Positions 15,224-24,415 of a stretch of 64,000 bases of DNA are shown here, in pieces. The DNA lies in assembly GCA_040770625.1 (NCBI GenBank), contig JAXGIW010000004.1, positions 1 through 64,000 on the forward strand. Reading direction: 5' to 3'. The notes under the pieces are model-generated. The model saw only the letters and a list, made by a program, of their open reading frames with translations, was not told where the DNA came from and did not search any database. The number at the start of each line of letters is the position of its first letter. Position 1 is the first letter of the stretch. Position numbers and translations under genes: made by a program. Origin of the DNA: 58-81 sp012729145. Its GTDB lineage: Bacteria > Synergistota > Synergistia > Synergistales > Thermovirgaceae.

Positions 15224-17249
15224 GAAGGTCAGGATCCTCTCCCACCAGGATATACTGGAGAATGTCCTTGCGGCGCTTCAGAACCTTGGGTGCTGCGAAA
15301 TGATCTCCTCCGATGAACAGGGCGTTCCCGGAGAGGAGTACGCAGCTTTTCCCCCTGACCGGGCGAGATCCGAAAGGTCATCGGACCTCGAGGCCAGTAT
15401 CGGTGACTGCCGATCCCTCCTCAGATTCCTTGAGCCCCTCTACGAAGAAGAGGGCGGAATGCTCGAAAGGCTCCTTGGTCCCAAACCCCCTGTTACACTG
15501 TCCGAACTCGCCTCGCTCAGATCCAGTACCGATCTCTCCGATCTTGCAACGAAAGCGCGAGGCCTGGAACGCCGTATCTCCGAGAAGAGATCAGAGACGA
15601 CAATGGTCACGAATCACATTAAGCTCCTGGAACCTCTGAAAGATCTGGACCTCCCCCTTTGGATCGTATCAAGGGGTACCGAGAAGGTGACGGGAGTTCT
15701 GGGCACTATCCCTGCGGCACGGAAGGAAGAGCTGACCGACAGCTTTTCCAGCCTGGTGAAAGGACAGGGAGAGGTCTTCTTGGCCGCACACGGGGATAAG
15801 GATGTTGAGGTCATGGCCGTACTGGTCTTTCCCCGTTCGATAGAAAGGGAGGTCCTGGAAACAGCTTCCGGCGCGGGTTTCTCCAAGGTGGACTGTCCCC
15901 AGGGACTTGAAGATCAGCCCGACCAGGAGATCGTGAGACTCGTGTCTCTCAGGGAGGACCTTGCCAGGGATATCTCCTCGGCGGAAGAGGAGGCCTCCCG
16001 TATGGCACTGGACGTTGTTCCAGTGGCAAGGAAGATCAACGACTTTCTTTCTGTGCTCTCGGCGAGGAGAGATGCCGGCCGTTCGGGAGTATCAACGGAG
16101 AAGGTGTCTGCCCTCAGGTTCTGGATACCAGCAGATAAGCTGGATGACCTGGAGAAAATCCTGGAACCCTATGCGACCCTGATCGATATCCATTCCGAGG
16201 ACCCTGCACCCGAGGACAACCCCCCGATAATCCTGGACAACCCCAAATGGGCCGTTCCTTTTTCCCCTCTCACAAAGCTTTACGGGATGCCCTCATACAC
16301 CGGTATCGACCCGACGGTGCTGATGGCCCCGTTCTTCTTCCTGTTCTTCGGCATGTGCCTGGGAGACGGAGGGTACGGTCTTGTCATGGGGGCTTTTTTC
16401 CTATTTGCCCTGGTACGGTACAGGCTTTCAGGTGACACGAGGAACTTTTTCATCCTTCTGATCCTGGGCAGCGTCTCGACAGTCCTTGTTGGTGCACTGA
16501 CCGGAAGCTGGCTAGGGGACATGATCGACGTTTTTGGGATCTTTGCCCCCATAAGGTCGATGAAGGACAGACTGGTCCTTATCAAACCCATGAACGACCC
16601 CATTACCTTTCTGGCGATCTCCCTTGCCCTTGGCGTTATCCAGATACTCTTCGGCATTGTGATCGCCATGTGGGATGCCTTTCGCAAGGGTGACATGATG
16701 GGCGCCTTTGCTGACCAGGGCGGATGGCTGGCACTGATCGTAGGCATCCTTCTCTGGGGCGCCTCATCCCTCGGGGTCGGAGGCAGCACTCTTATCCTCA
16801 TGGGGAAGATCCTTGCAGCTACTGGTGCTCTGACACTGGTGGCGACACAGGGCAGGGACAAGCCCGGTATCGTCAGGAAGGCCGTCTCGGGGGTCTTGAG
16901 CCTATACAACATTACCTCCTATCTGGGGGATGTTCTGAGCTACAGCCGCCTTCTGGCTCTCGGGCTGGCCACATCAGCGATAGCCATGATAGTCAACACC
17001 CTTACAGGGCTGGTATCAGGGATCCCCTATGTGGGCTGGGCACTGGCGATCCTGATCTTTTTCGGGGGCCACCTTTTCAGCGTTGTTGTCAATGTGCTGG
17101 GCTCCTTCATTCACTCACTTCGTCTCCAGTACGTGGAGTTCTTCAGCAAATTCTACAGCGGAGGCGGCAGGGTTTTCGAACCTCTGAAGCTGGATTCGAA
17201 ATACACGAGAATTACCGGACATAGTGCAGAAGATCCGGGAATGTATTGA
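15204..17249 (+). CDS. V-type ATP synthase subunit I (a subunit, membrane stator)
   Basis: 681 residues. The N-terminal half (about 1-350) is cytoplasmic with coiled-coil stretches. The C-terminal half (from about 370, after PSYTGIDPTVLMAPFFFLFF) has seven to eight membrane spans, including YNITSYLGDVLSYSRLLALG, the conserved segment with the arginine that contacts the rotor. It forms the ion half-channels together with subunit K. It overlaps the H subunit gene by 20 bases. Length matches the bacterial NtpI family. Confidence 0.93.
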   Translation: MAVTRVKKVRILSHQDILENVLAALQNLGCCEMISSDEQGVPGEEYAAFPPDRARSERSSDLEASIGDCRSLLRFLEPLYEEEGGMLERLLGPKPPVTLSELASLRSSTDLSDLATKARGLERRISEKRSETTMVTNHIKLLEPLKDLDLPLWIVSRGTEKVTGVLGTIPAARKEELTDSFSSLVKGQGEVFLAAHGDKDVEVMAVLVFPRSIEREVLETASGAGFSKVDCPQGLEDQPDQEIVRLVSLREDLARDISSAEEEASRMALDVVPVARKINDFLSVLSARRDAGRSGVSTEKVSALRFWIPADKLDDLEKILEPYATLIDIHSEDPAPEDNPPIILDNPKWAVPFSPLTKLYGMPSYTGIDPTVLMAPFFFLFFGMCLGDGGYGLVMGAFFLFALVRYRLSGDTRNFFILLILGSVSTVLVGALTGSWLGDMIDVFGIFAPIRSMKDRLVLIKPMNDPITFLAISLALGVIQILFGIVIAMWDAFRKGDMMGAFADQGGWLALIVGILLWGASSLGVGGSTLILMGKILAATGALTLVATQGRDKPGIVRKAVSGVLSLYNITSYLGDVLSYSRLLALGLATSAIAMIVNTLTGLVSGIPYVGWALAILIFFGGHLFSVVVNVLGSFIHSLRLQYVEFFSKFYSGGGRVFEPLKLDSKYTRITGHSAEDPGMY

Positions 17250-17298
17250 AATAAAGCGATCATTTTCCCATCATGTTTGAGAGGAGTGTACTTCAATA

Positions 17299-17775
17299 AT
17301 GGATCAGCTTGGAATCATGCTTGCGGTGCTTGGTGCGGCTCTTGCCGCAGGATTTGCGGGTTCGGGTTCGGCCATAGGGGTCGGGATCGCAGGTGAATCG
17401 GGCGCAGGTATCATGACCGAGGATCCAGGCAAATTCGGTCTGGTGCTTCTGCTCCAGGCCCTTCCCGGGACCCAGGGTATCTACGGTCTTCTGACAGCCT
17501 TTTTTGCCATTCTCAAGGTTGGTCTCCTGGGAGGAGATGCTGTATCAGTGAATGTATGGCAAGGACTTGGAGTGCTTTTTGCATGTCTCCCCATAGCGAT
17601 CGCCGGATACTATTCTGGTATTGCCCAGGGCAAGACCTCTGCGGCCTGCATCCAGATGATAGCCAAGAGACCTGAGGAAACGGGCAAGGCCGTCATACTG
17701 CCCGCGATGGTCGAAACTTACGCCGTTCTTGCGTTGCTGATGAGCATAATTCTTCTTAACAGCATCCAGTTCTGA
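17299..17775 (+). CDS. V-type ATP synthase subunit K (rotor ring proteolipid)
   Basis: 158 residues forming two fused helical hairpins (four membrane spans), the NtpK form. The ion-binding ligands of the sodium-type Enterococcus hirae ring appear conserved: L55-x2-T58-Q59 in LPGTQ, Q110 in GIAQG and E139 in AMVETYAVLA. Only the second hairpin carries the ion-binding Glu, as expected for V-type rings. I infer sodium rather than proton coupling. The 49-base gap upstream contains GAGAGGAG. Confidence 0.92.
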   Translation: MDQLGIMLAVLGAALAAGFAGSGSAIGVGIAGESGAGIMTEDPGKFGLVLLLQALPGTQGIYGLLTAFFAILKVGLLGGDAVSVNVWQGLGVLFACLPIAIAGYYSGIAQGKTSAACIQMIAKRPEETGKAVILPAMVETYAVLALLMSIILLNSIQF

Positions 17776-17804
17776 TCGGCATCCTTGAAGACGGGGTGAG
17801 ATCG

Positions 17805-18386
17805 ATGTCCTTAGCTGACATAAAGGCAAAGATAGAAGCCGACGCCAAGGCTGAGGCAGAGGAGATAACAGGCAGGTTCAAGGAACAGGCCGACGAGATC
17901 CTTGCCGCTGCCAGGCTTGAGAGCGAAAAGATCCAGAAACGGCTGGAGGAAAAGATCAGGTCTGAGGAGACGGAAGTACGCAGGAGAAAAAAGATAGTTG
18001 CTGACCTTGAAGCCCGCAAACTGGATCTTGGTGCCAGGAGAGAACTGATCGAAATGACTTTTGACAAGGCCCTCGTTGTTCTCTCCCGGACCCCTGACGC
18101 AAGATACCTTGCCTTCATGGAAGGACTCATGGCGGAAGGTGCCGTCACCGGTGAGGAAGAGGTCTTGCTTGCGAAGGGCGAAAAAAGGGTTACCAATAGA
18201 TGGATCGAAGAATTCAACGAAAAATACAATAAAAGGCTTTCATTATCCGAGGAAATGGTCCCGGGTTCAGGAGGCTTTGTTCTCCGCAGGAGTGATATTA
18301 ACGTCAACTGCACCCTTGAAGTACTTCTCCGCTGGGCAAGGGAAGACCTGGAGGCAGAGGTTGTCAGCCGTCTTTTTTCTGAATGA
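17805..18386 (+). CDS. V-type ATP synthase subunit E (peripheral stalk)
   Basis: 193 residues from ATG 17805, preceded by GGGGTGA; a GTG three codons upstream is less likely. The N-terminal half is a long charged helix (DIKAKIEADAKAEAEEITGR and onward to about residue 90); the C-terminal half is a globular alpha/beta domain ending LEVLLRWAREDLEAEV, as in subunit E. It forms the right-handed coiled-coil stalk with subunit H. Confidence 0.9.
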   Translation: MSLADIKAKIEADAKAEAEEITGRFKEQADEILAAARLESEKIQKRLEEKIRSEETEVRRRKKIVADLEARKLDLGARRELIEMTFDKALVVLSRTPDARYLAFMEGLMAEGAVTGEEEVLLAKGEKRVTNRWIEEFNEKYNKRLSLSEEMVPGSGGFVLRRSDINVNCTLEVLLRWAREDLEAEVVSRLFSE

Positions 18387-18401
18387 ACTGGGGGTTTCCC
18401 A

Positions 18402-19412
18402 ATGACCTGTTCTGTTGACTACGTTTATACTGTGTCCAGATTAAGGGCTATGGAAAACCGGCTCCTTGAGCCGGGGGTTTTTCAGCGCCTGTTGGACAGT
18501 GAAGATCTGTCTTCCGCTTTAAGGGTCCTCTCCGAAACGCCATACGGAAAATGGATCCTGGAGCAGCAGAGCGAGGAAAAATTCGATAAGGCCATAGAGT
18601 CGGAGTTGCTGTATATCTATTCGGAAACGGAGAGGTTTGTTCCGGATCCCGGACTCTACTTCATCTGCCGGCTTCCCTATGATATTCACAACATCAAGGT
18701 TCTTCTGAAGGGCATTTTCAATCAGAAAGAGGGCGGCAAGAGAAGGATGGATCTTCTTACCGGCCTCGGCAACATGCCTGTCGATGAGATGGTAATGGCC
18801 ATTGAGAGTGAGGATTACCGTCTTATGCCTTTCGGATTTCACAGGACGGTACCTGAATGTGTCTCTATCTGGGATCAGTCGCACGATATTTTACAGGTAG
18901 AGCGGGTCCTTGATGAGGCTCTTTTCTCCCTGCAGACCAGGATAGCGGCCGAGATGCCCTTTGAAGGGGTAAGACTTTTCGTCAGATCCAGGATAGATGC
19001 GGAAAACATCAGGAATCTGGCCAGGTTGAAAAGGATGGGTTTTGAAGCTCCCCAGGCTGCACCTTTCTTTCATAATGGAGGATCAGTCCCGGTGGAAAAG
19101 GTCAATTCCCTGCTCAACGAACCCTTCGAAGGCTGGGAAAGGTTTCTTTCCTTCGCTGATGTCTCCAGAACCCTGTCAAGTGTCCAGGAACACACAGGCC
19201 TTGATTCCCTGATCGTGGACCTCGAGAGGTCGATAGATGATTTCCTCTCGGGGATCCTCGCCAAGTTCAAATATAGCGCTTTCGCACCCGAGAACGTTCT
19301 TTGTTTTTTGTGGTTGAAAGAGATAGAAGCAAAGAACCTGAGGATCCTTCTCGTCGGTATAGGTAATGGAGCCGACCGTTCAGTGCTTAGGAGGCTTTTG
19401 CGAAATGTCTGA
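18402..19412 (+). CDS. V-type ATP synthase subunit C (d subunit)
   Basis: 336 residues. It begins YVYTVSRLRAMENRLLEPGVF, the conserved opening of the NtpC/AtpC family, in which three similar helical domains form the funnel that joins the central shaft to the K ring. RLPYDIHNIKVLLKG and LWLKEIEAKNLRILLVG are further family landmarks. It overlaps the subunit F gene by eight bases. Confidence 0.92.
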   Translation: MTCSVDYVYTVSRLRAMENRLLEPGVFQRLLDSEDLSSALRVLSETPYGKWILEQQSEEKFDKAIESELLYIYSETERFVPDPGLYFICRLPYDIHNIKVLLKGIFNQKEGGKRRMDLLTGLGNMPVDEMVMAIESEDYRLMPFGFHRTVPECVSIWDQSHDILQVERVLDEALFSLQTRIAAEMPFEGVRLFVRSRIDAENIRNLARLKRMGFEAPQAAPFFHNGGSVPVEKVNSLLNEPFEGWERFLSFADVSRTLSSVQEHTGLDSLIVDLERSIDDFLSGILAKFKYSAFAPENVLCFLWLKEIEAKNLRILLVGIGNGADRSVLRRLLRNV

Positions 19413-19734
19413 CGGATCCAGAAAACTTCTGATGGCAGCAGTCGGCGATTTTGAGAGCGTTCTTCCTTTTCAGGCGGTCGGTGTTACACCCTTTTCACCG
19501 GACAACGACCTGAGGGATCTTCTCTTGCGGCTTGCCAGGGAGCAGTATGTGGTGGTTTTCCTTGTAGATGACCTTTACAGGGACAACCTCGAACTTGTGG
19601 AAGAGGTGAACGAAAGCTACTCCATGAGTATAATCCCTATACCCGGTATCAAGGGTTCCACCGGGATCGGAATAAAATCCATCAGGGACAGCGTTGAAAG
19701 AGCGGTCGGGATGGATATTTTTGCCGTCAAATAG
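19405..19734 (+). CDS. V-type ATP synthase subunit F (central shaft)
   Basis: 109 residues from ATG 19405, nine bases after TAGGAGG. The Rossmann-like core shows FQAVGVTPFSPDN, VVVFLVDDLY and SIIPIPGIKGSTGIGIKSIRDSVERAVG, typical of NtpG/AtpF of V-type enzymes. It sits with subunit D in the rotating shaft. A longer in-frame extension upstream overlaps subunit C and is not used. Confidence 0.92.
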   Translation: MSDGSRKLLMAAVGDFESVLPFQAVGVTPFSPDNDLRDLLLRLAREQYVVVFLVDDLYRDNLELVEEVNESYSMSIIPIPGIKGSTGIGIKSIRDSVERAVGMDIFAVK

Positions 19735-19775
19735 ATAACCACCTTAAGACAAGGGTGTACGCGGAGGGGATATTA

Positions 19776-21569
19776 TTGGCCATTAAAGAGAAAATCATCG
19801 GTTCCATTGCCAAGATTTCCGGCCCGCTTGTCGTTGCAGACGGGATGAGCGGCGCCGGAATGTACGACGTAGTAAGGGTCGGAGATCTGGGTCTTGTGGG
19901 AGAGATCATCGAACTCAAGGGATCAACGGCTTCTATCCAGGTTTACGAGGAGACTTCAGGGCTGAAGCCGGGTGAACCCGTTGAAAGTACTGGGGCGCCT
20001 TTAAGCGTTGAACTTGGTCCCGGGCTGATCGAGCAGTTCTATGACGGTGTCCAGAGGCCTTTGAACCTGATCGAGAAGGCCGCGGAAAGTCCTTTCATCT
20101 CCAGGGGTATCAATGTGCCGGCGATAGGCCGGGCTAAAAAATGGGATTTTGAACCTGCTGTTGAGGAAGGGACCGAGGTGGGGGAGGGTGATCTCCTCGG
20201 CACCGTGGATGAAACAGTCCTCGTAAAGCACAGAATCCTTGTTCCGCATGGTGTTAGCGGAAAAGTCAAAAGTATTTCCAGAGGCTCTTTTACCGTTGAA
20301 GAAACCGTTGCAGTCATAAATGACGGTGAGAAAGACACGGAAGTCGCTATGCTGAGAAGATGGCCTGTAAGGAGTCCCAGACCTGTCCTGCAGAGGCTCG
20401 CCCCCAATGTTCCCCTGACGACAGGGCAGCGTGTTGTCGATACATTTTTCCCTCTTTCGCGGGGCGGGGCTGCATGCGTACCGGGACCTTTCGGATCCGG
20501 GAAGACCGTAATCCAGCACCAGCTTGCGAAATGGGCTGATGCCGAGATAGTAGTTTACGTCGGTTGCGGAGAACGGGGAAATGAAATGACAGACGTCCTT
20601 TTAGAGTTTCCGGAGCTTGAGGACCCGAGATCAGGTGAACCCCTTATGAAAAGGACGGTCCTGATAGCAAATACTTCAAACATGCCTGTCGCTGCAAGAG
20701 AGGCCAGCATATATACTGGTATTACCATTGCAGAATATTACCGGGATATGGGCTATTCTGTCGCCCTTATGGCTGACTCCACAAGCCGCTGGGCGGAGGC
20801 CCTGAGGGAGATCTCCGGAAGGCTGGAAGAGATGCCAGGCGAGGAAGGGTACCCTGCATATCTCGGGACGAGGCTTGCCAGTTTCTATGAGAGGGCAGGC
20901 AGGGCTATCTGTCTTGGCAATGACGGGAGGGAAGGCTCGATCACCTCGATAGGAGCTGTTTCTCCACCTGGAGGTGACCTCTCCGAACCTGTCAGCCAGA
21001 ACACCCTGAGGGTTACAAAGGTCTTCTGGGGCCTGGATGCTAATCTTGCCTATCAGAGACATTTCCCCGCCATAAACTGGCTTTTGAGCTATTCACTCTA
21101 CGCCGAGAAACTGGGTGAGTACTGGGACAACCTTTACGACGGTGAATGGAGCTCCCTCAGGATCGAATCCATGTCCCTGCTTGAGGAAGAGGACAGGCTC
21201 AGGGAGATCGTAAGGCTTGTCGGTATTGACGCCCTGTCGAGACAGGAGAGGATGATCCTTGAGACCGCCAAGTCCCTAAGGGAGGACTTCCTGCACCAGA
21301 ATGCCTTCCACGAGATCGACACCTATGCATCGATGGACAAGCAGTTCAAGATGCTCAGGAATATAATCAGTTTCCACCATCTTTGCAAGGATGCCCTGGA
21401 AAGGGGTTCAACAATTCAGGAGGTCTTCTCACTGCCTGTCAGGGATCAGATCGCAAGGATGAGATACGTGGATGAAAAGGAACTGGACAAGATCGACGAT
21501 CTACTCTCGCAAATGAAAGAGGAAGTAGAGAAACTGCTTCCGGAAGGGGGCATGGGAGATGTTGCCTAA
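19776..21569 (+). CDS. V-type ATP synthase catalytic subunit A
   Basis: About 597 residues from TTG 19776, six bases after GGAGGGG. Domains in order: beta-barrel, the non-homologous bulge (about 110-190), then the nucleotide-binding domain with Walker A GPFGSGKT near 232-239 and the catalytic-site segment CGERGNEMTDVL. ADSTSRWAEALREISGRLEE is the ATP-synthase signature. It hydrolyses or makes ATP in the A3B3 head. It overlaps subunit B. Confidence 0.96.
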   Translation: MAIKEKIIGSIAKISGPLVVADGMSGAGMYDVVRVGDLGLVGEIIELKGSTASIQVYEETSGLKPGEPVESTGAPLSVELGPGLIEQFYDGVQRPLNLIEKAAESPFISRGINVPAIGRAKKWDFEPAVEEGTEVGEGDLLGTVDETVLVKHRILVPHGVSGKVKSISRGSFTVEETVAVINDGEKDTEVAMLRRWPVRSPRPVLQRLAPNVPLTTGQRVVDTFFPLSRGGAACVPGPFGSGKTVIQHQLAKWADAEIVVYVGCGERGNEMTDVLLEFPELEDPRSGEPLMKRTVLIANTSNMPVAAREASIYTGITIAEYYRDMGYSVALMADSTSRWAEALREISGRLEEMPGEEGYPAYLGTRLASFYERAGRAICLGNDGREGSITSIGAVSPPGGDLSEPVSQNTLRVTKVFWGLDANLAYQRHFPAINWLLSYSLYAEKLGEYWDNLYDGEWSSLRIESMSLLEEEDRLREIVRLVGIDALSRQERMILETAKSLREDFLHQNAFHEIDTYASMDKQFKMLRNIISFHHLCKDALERGSTIQEVFSLPVRDQIARMRYVDEKELDKIDDLLSQMKEEVEKLLPEGGMGDVA

Positions 21570-22959
21570 GGAATACAGGACCATATCAAACCTTTCCGGT
21601 CCGCTTCTTGTGGTAGAGAAAACCGAGGAAGTACGTTACGACGAGCTCGTGGAGATCGAGCTGGCTAACGGGGAGCGAAGAAGGGGAAGAGTGCTCGAGA
21701 TTACCCGGAATAACGCTCTGGTGCAGGTTTTTGAAGGTACTACAGGGATAGACCTCGACAGTACCAAAGTCGTTTTCATGGGAAAAGTTCTCGAACTCCC
21801 TGTCAGTAAAGAATTGCTGGGCAGGATCTTCAATGGAAGAGGGGAACCGATAGACGGAGGGGTTGCCATTATTCCTGACAAGACCCTGGATGTGAACGGA
21901 TACCCCATGAACCCTTATTCACGGGATTATCCTTCCGAATTTATTCAGACAGGGATCTCAACCATTGATGGAATGAATCCGATGGTAAGGGGGCAGAAAC
22001 TGCCCATCTTTTCCGGAAGCGGAATGCCCCACAACAGGATCGCTGCACAGGTAGCAAGGCAGTCGACCGTGCTTGGCGGGCATGAAGACTTTGCCGTTGT
22101 TTTCGCGGCGATGGGGATCACTTTTGAAGAGGCCTACTTTTTCATGGAGGATTTCCGGAAGACGGGAGCCATTGAAAGGACGGTCATGTTCGTCAACCTG
22201 GCCGACGACCCGGCCATCGAAAGGATAACCACCCCCCGTCTTGCCCTTACCTGTGCGGAATACCTCGCCTTCGAGAAAGACTACCAGGTCCTTGTGATCC
22301 TTACGGACCTTACAAATTACTGCGAAGCCCTGAGGGAAATCTCCTCGGCAAGGAAAGAAGTTCCCGGCAGAAGAGGTTATCCGGGCTACCTCTACACAGA
22401 CCTCGCGACAATGTACGAGAGGGCGGGCAGGCTTAAGGGCAAGAAAGGATCCATAACCCAGTTCCCGATCCTGACCATGCCCGAGGATGACAAGACCCAC
22501 CCGATCCCTGACCTGACAGGGTATATAACTGAAGGTCAGATCATTCTTAGCAGGACCCTGCACCGGAAGGGTATATTCCCGCCTGTCGATGTCATGCCCT
22601 CCCTTTCGAGGCTGAAGGACAAGGGTATCGGTGCCGGAAAGACCAGGGAGGACCACGCCGACCTCATGAACCAGCTCTTCGCAGCATACGCCAGGGGGAA
22701 AGAGGCCAAGGAGCTGGCCACTATCCTGGGAGAAGGGGCCCTCTCAGAGGAGGACAAGGCCTTTGCCCTCTTCTCAGACCGCTTTGAGGACAGCTATGTC
22801 AGACAGGGAGAGTATGAGAACAGGTCTATCGAGGAGACCCTTGAGCTCGGTTGGGACCTGCTGACCATCATCCCCGTCAAGGAACTGAAGCGCGTCAGGG
22901 ATTCCTACATCGAAAAATACCTCCTGCCAAGATCCGGGGCGGAGAAGGATAAGAAGTAA
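21559..22959 (+). CDS. V-type ATP synthase subunit B
   Basis: 466 residues, the non-catalytic nucleotide-binding-fold subunit of the A3B3 hexamer. It has no Walker A lysine motif, showing instead IFSGSGMPHNRIAAQVARQ at the equivalent place, as in all B subunits. LTDLTNYCEALREISSARKEVPGRRGYPGYLYTD is conserved (given here only to identify the region near residues 250-285). The start overlaps the end of subunit A by 11 bases. Confidence 0.95.
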   Translation: MLPKEYRTISNLSGPLLVVEKTEEVRYDELVEIELANGERRRGRVLEITRNNALVQVFEGTTGIDLDSTKVVFMGKVLELPVSKELLGRIFNGRGEPIDGGVAIIPDKTLDVNGYPMNPYSRDYPSEFIQTGISTIDGMNPMVRGQKLPIFSGSGMPHNRIAAQVARQSTVLGGHEDFAVVFAAMGITFEEAYFFMEDFRKTGAIERTVMFVNLADDPAIERITTPRLALTCAEYLAFEKDYQVLVILTDLTNYCEALREISSARKEVPGRRGYPGYLYTDLATMYERAGRLKGKKGSITQFPILTMPEDDKTHPIPDLTGYITEGQIILSRTLHRKGIFPPVDVMPSLSRLKDKGIGAGKTREDHADLMNQLFAAYARGKEAKELATILGEGALSEEDKAFALFSDRFEDSYVRQGEYENRSIEETLELGWDLLTIIPVKELKRVRDSYIEKYLLPRSGAEKDKK

Positions 22960-23018
22960 TTGCGGGATCTGGCAGTCAAAGGACGTCTTAAGAAAGATAT
23001 TGGCAAGGGGAGCCGGAT

Positions 23019-23645
23019 ATGTCGAAAAAACTGAATGTCAACCCGAACCGCATGGAGCTGTCCCGCCTGAAGACCAGGCAGAAGGTTGCCAAAAGGGGGC
23101 ACAAGCTTCTCAAGGACAAGCAGGATGCCCTGATAAAGGCCTTTCTGGAGAAGGCCAGGGGACTAAAAGACCTGAGGGAATCTATCGAGAGGGAGCTGGA
23201 GGAGTGCTACAGGAGCTTCCTTCTTGCCAGAGCCCAGACCTTCCCGGCCATGCTCGAGCAGGCCCTCATGATATCCGGGACGGGACTTACCCTGAGGATG
23301 TCGAAGAAGAACATAATGAGTGTTATCGTTCCGGTCTTCGAGGTGGAAGAAGGGGAGGCATCACTGAATTACGGTCTTGGCACGACCACCGGCAACCTTG
23401 ATGTAGCCCTTGAGAAATTCTCCAGGCTCCTGCCAAAGCTTGTTTCCCTTGCAGCAGAGGAGAAGGCGCTCAGGCTGATGGCGGTAGAGATAGAGAGGAC
23501 CAGGAGGCGGGTTAATGCCCTTGAACACGTCCTCATTCCTTCCTTCCAGGAGACCATAAGGTACATTACAATGAAGCTTGATGAACAGGAACGGGCGACC
23601 CTCAGCAGGTTGATGAGGATCAAGGAGATAGTCCGTTCTCACTAG
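23019..23645 (+). CDS. V-type ATP synthase subunit D (central shaft)
   Basis: 208 residues. The N-terminal NPNRMELSRLKTRQKVAKRG and the C-terminal RRVNALEHVLIPSFQETIRY form the long antiparallel coiled coil of the rotating shaft. ATG follows AAGGGGAG by six bases. It ends the operon; a strong terminator lies 40 bases downstream. Confidence 0.94.
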   Translation: MSKKLNVNPNRMELSRLKTRQKVAKRGHKLLKDKQDALIKAFLEKARGLKDLRESIERELEECYRSFLLARAQTFPAMLEQALMISGTGLTLRMSKKNIMSVIVPVFEVEEGEASLNYGLGTTTGNLDVALEKFSRLLPKLVSLAAEEKALRLMAVEIERTRRRVNALEHVLIPSFQETIRYITMKLDEQERATLSRLMRIKEIVRSH

Positions 23646-23684
23646 CCAGAGGGACTCGGGACAAAGAGATCGGGATCCTTGAGC

Positions 23685-23716
23685 GGAGGGAGGCCCCAGG
23701 GGCCTCCCTCCTTTTT
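23685..23716 (+). terminator. Terminator of the V-ATPase operon
   Basis: GGAGGGAGGCCCC and GGGGCCTCCCTCC form a near-uninterrupted inverted repeat followed by TTTTT. Confidence 0.9.
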
Positions 23717-23801
23717 CATGGGTCCACGGGGACGGGTTCCCCAAGTCAGGCTTCCTGGATCTCCCTTTCCCTTTTCCTACGATGAATGCTAAACTATAAA
23801 G

Positions 23802-24233
23802 CTGCGGGAAGGAGCCCAAGCGGTCGCTGCCCCTTTGAGGGGGAGAGGAAAGTCCGGGCTCCACAGGGCAGGGCGCTGGAAAAATTCCAGTGGGCGTGAG
23901 CCCAAGGAAAGTGCCACAGAAACATACCGCCCGGCACTCATTATAGAGTTTGGCGCAAAGCAAACCATGACCAGCTTCATTGAAAGCGTTATTTCCCAAC
24001 AGGCCTCCAAACCCTGTAATGAGTGCCGGGTAAGGGTGAAAAGGTGGGGTAAGAGCCCACCAGCTGTCGGGTGACCGACAGGCTAGGCAAACCCCGCCCG
24101 GAGCAAGACCGAATAGGAGGGGATGAGGCTGCCCGCTGACCCTCGGGTACGGTCGCTTGAGGGCCGGCGAAAGCCGGCTCCTAGATAAATGACCGCCTCG
24201 CACAGAACCCGGCTTAGGGGTTGCTTCCCGCGG
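23802..24233 (+). ncRNA. rnpB: RNase P RNA, class A, with an extended P12
   Basis: The catalytic RNA of RNase P, about 432 bases. P1 is GCGGGAAG (23804-23811) with CTTCCCGC (24224-24231). The universal core is present: GAGGAAAGTCCGGGCTCC, the AGGGTGAAAAGG stretch with GTAAGAGCCCACC, GGAGCAAGACCGAATAGG and, near the 3' end, ACAGAACCCGGCTTA. P12 is unusually long: a 24-bp helix (23931-23954 with 24008-24031, one G-T wobble and one A-C mismatch) capped by 53 bases. It has its own terminator at 24246. TAAACT at 23790 is a possible -10. A long minus-strand frame across it is spurious. Confidence 0.95.
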
Positions 24234-24245
24234 TCTGCAAGATCT

Positions 24246-24278
24246 GGGGTGCATCGTTCAACGATGCACCCCTTTTTT
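24246..24278 (+). terminator. Terminator of rnpB
   Basis: GGGGTGCATCGT and ACGATGCACCCC pair perfectly, followed by TTTTTT. Confidence 0.92.
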
Positions 24279-24366
24279 GTTGCGTTTAGGGAAAGATGGT
24301 GCTAGAGAATTATAAGAAAACAATGAAACGGGACTAAAGGGCTATTGAAAACAGTCAAAAGGTGAT

Positions 24367-24406
24367 AAAGTGGAACAAAGTGGCATAAAGTGGCATAATA
24401 TGGGAG
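24367..24406 (+). promoter_or_regulatory. Tandem 10-bp repeats, probable MraZ operator
   Basis: Three exact-register copies of AAAGTGGNNN (24367, 24377, 24387) are followed by a weaker fourth, AATATGGGAG, which covers the mraZ ribosome binding site; AAAAGGTGAT at 24357 may be a degenerate copy before them. MraZ is known to bind 10-bp-spaced repeats upstream of its own gene, including an AAAGTG-type repeat in mollicutes. TTGAAA at 24345 is a plausible -35. The expected role is autorepression of the dcw operon. Confidence 0.75.
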
Positions 24407-24415
24407 GAAAATCCC

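Noticed and set aside
23361..24254. 297-codon minus-strand ORF
   Set aside because: It covers the RNase P RNA and the end of the V-ATPase D gene on the opposite strand, has low-complexity composition and no domain.
24367..24406. Short tandem repeats considered as a CRISPR remnant
   Set aside because: The unit is 10 bp with no spacers, and the position before mraZ fits an operator.
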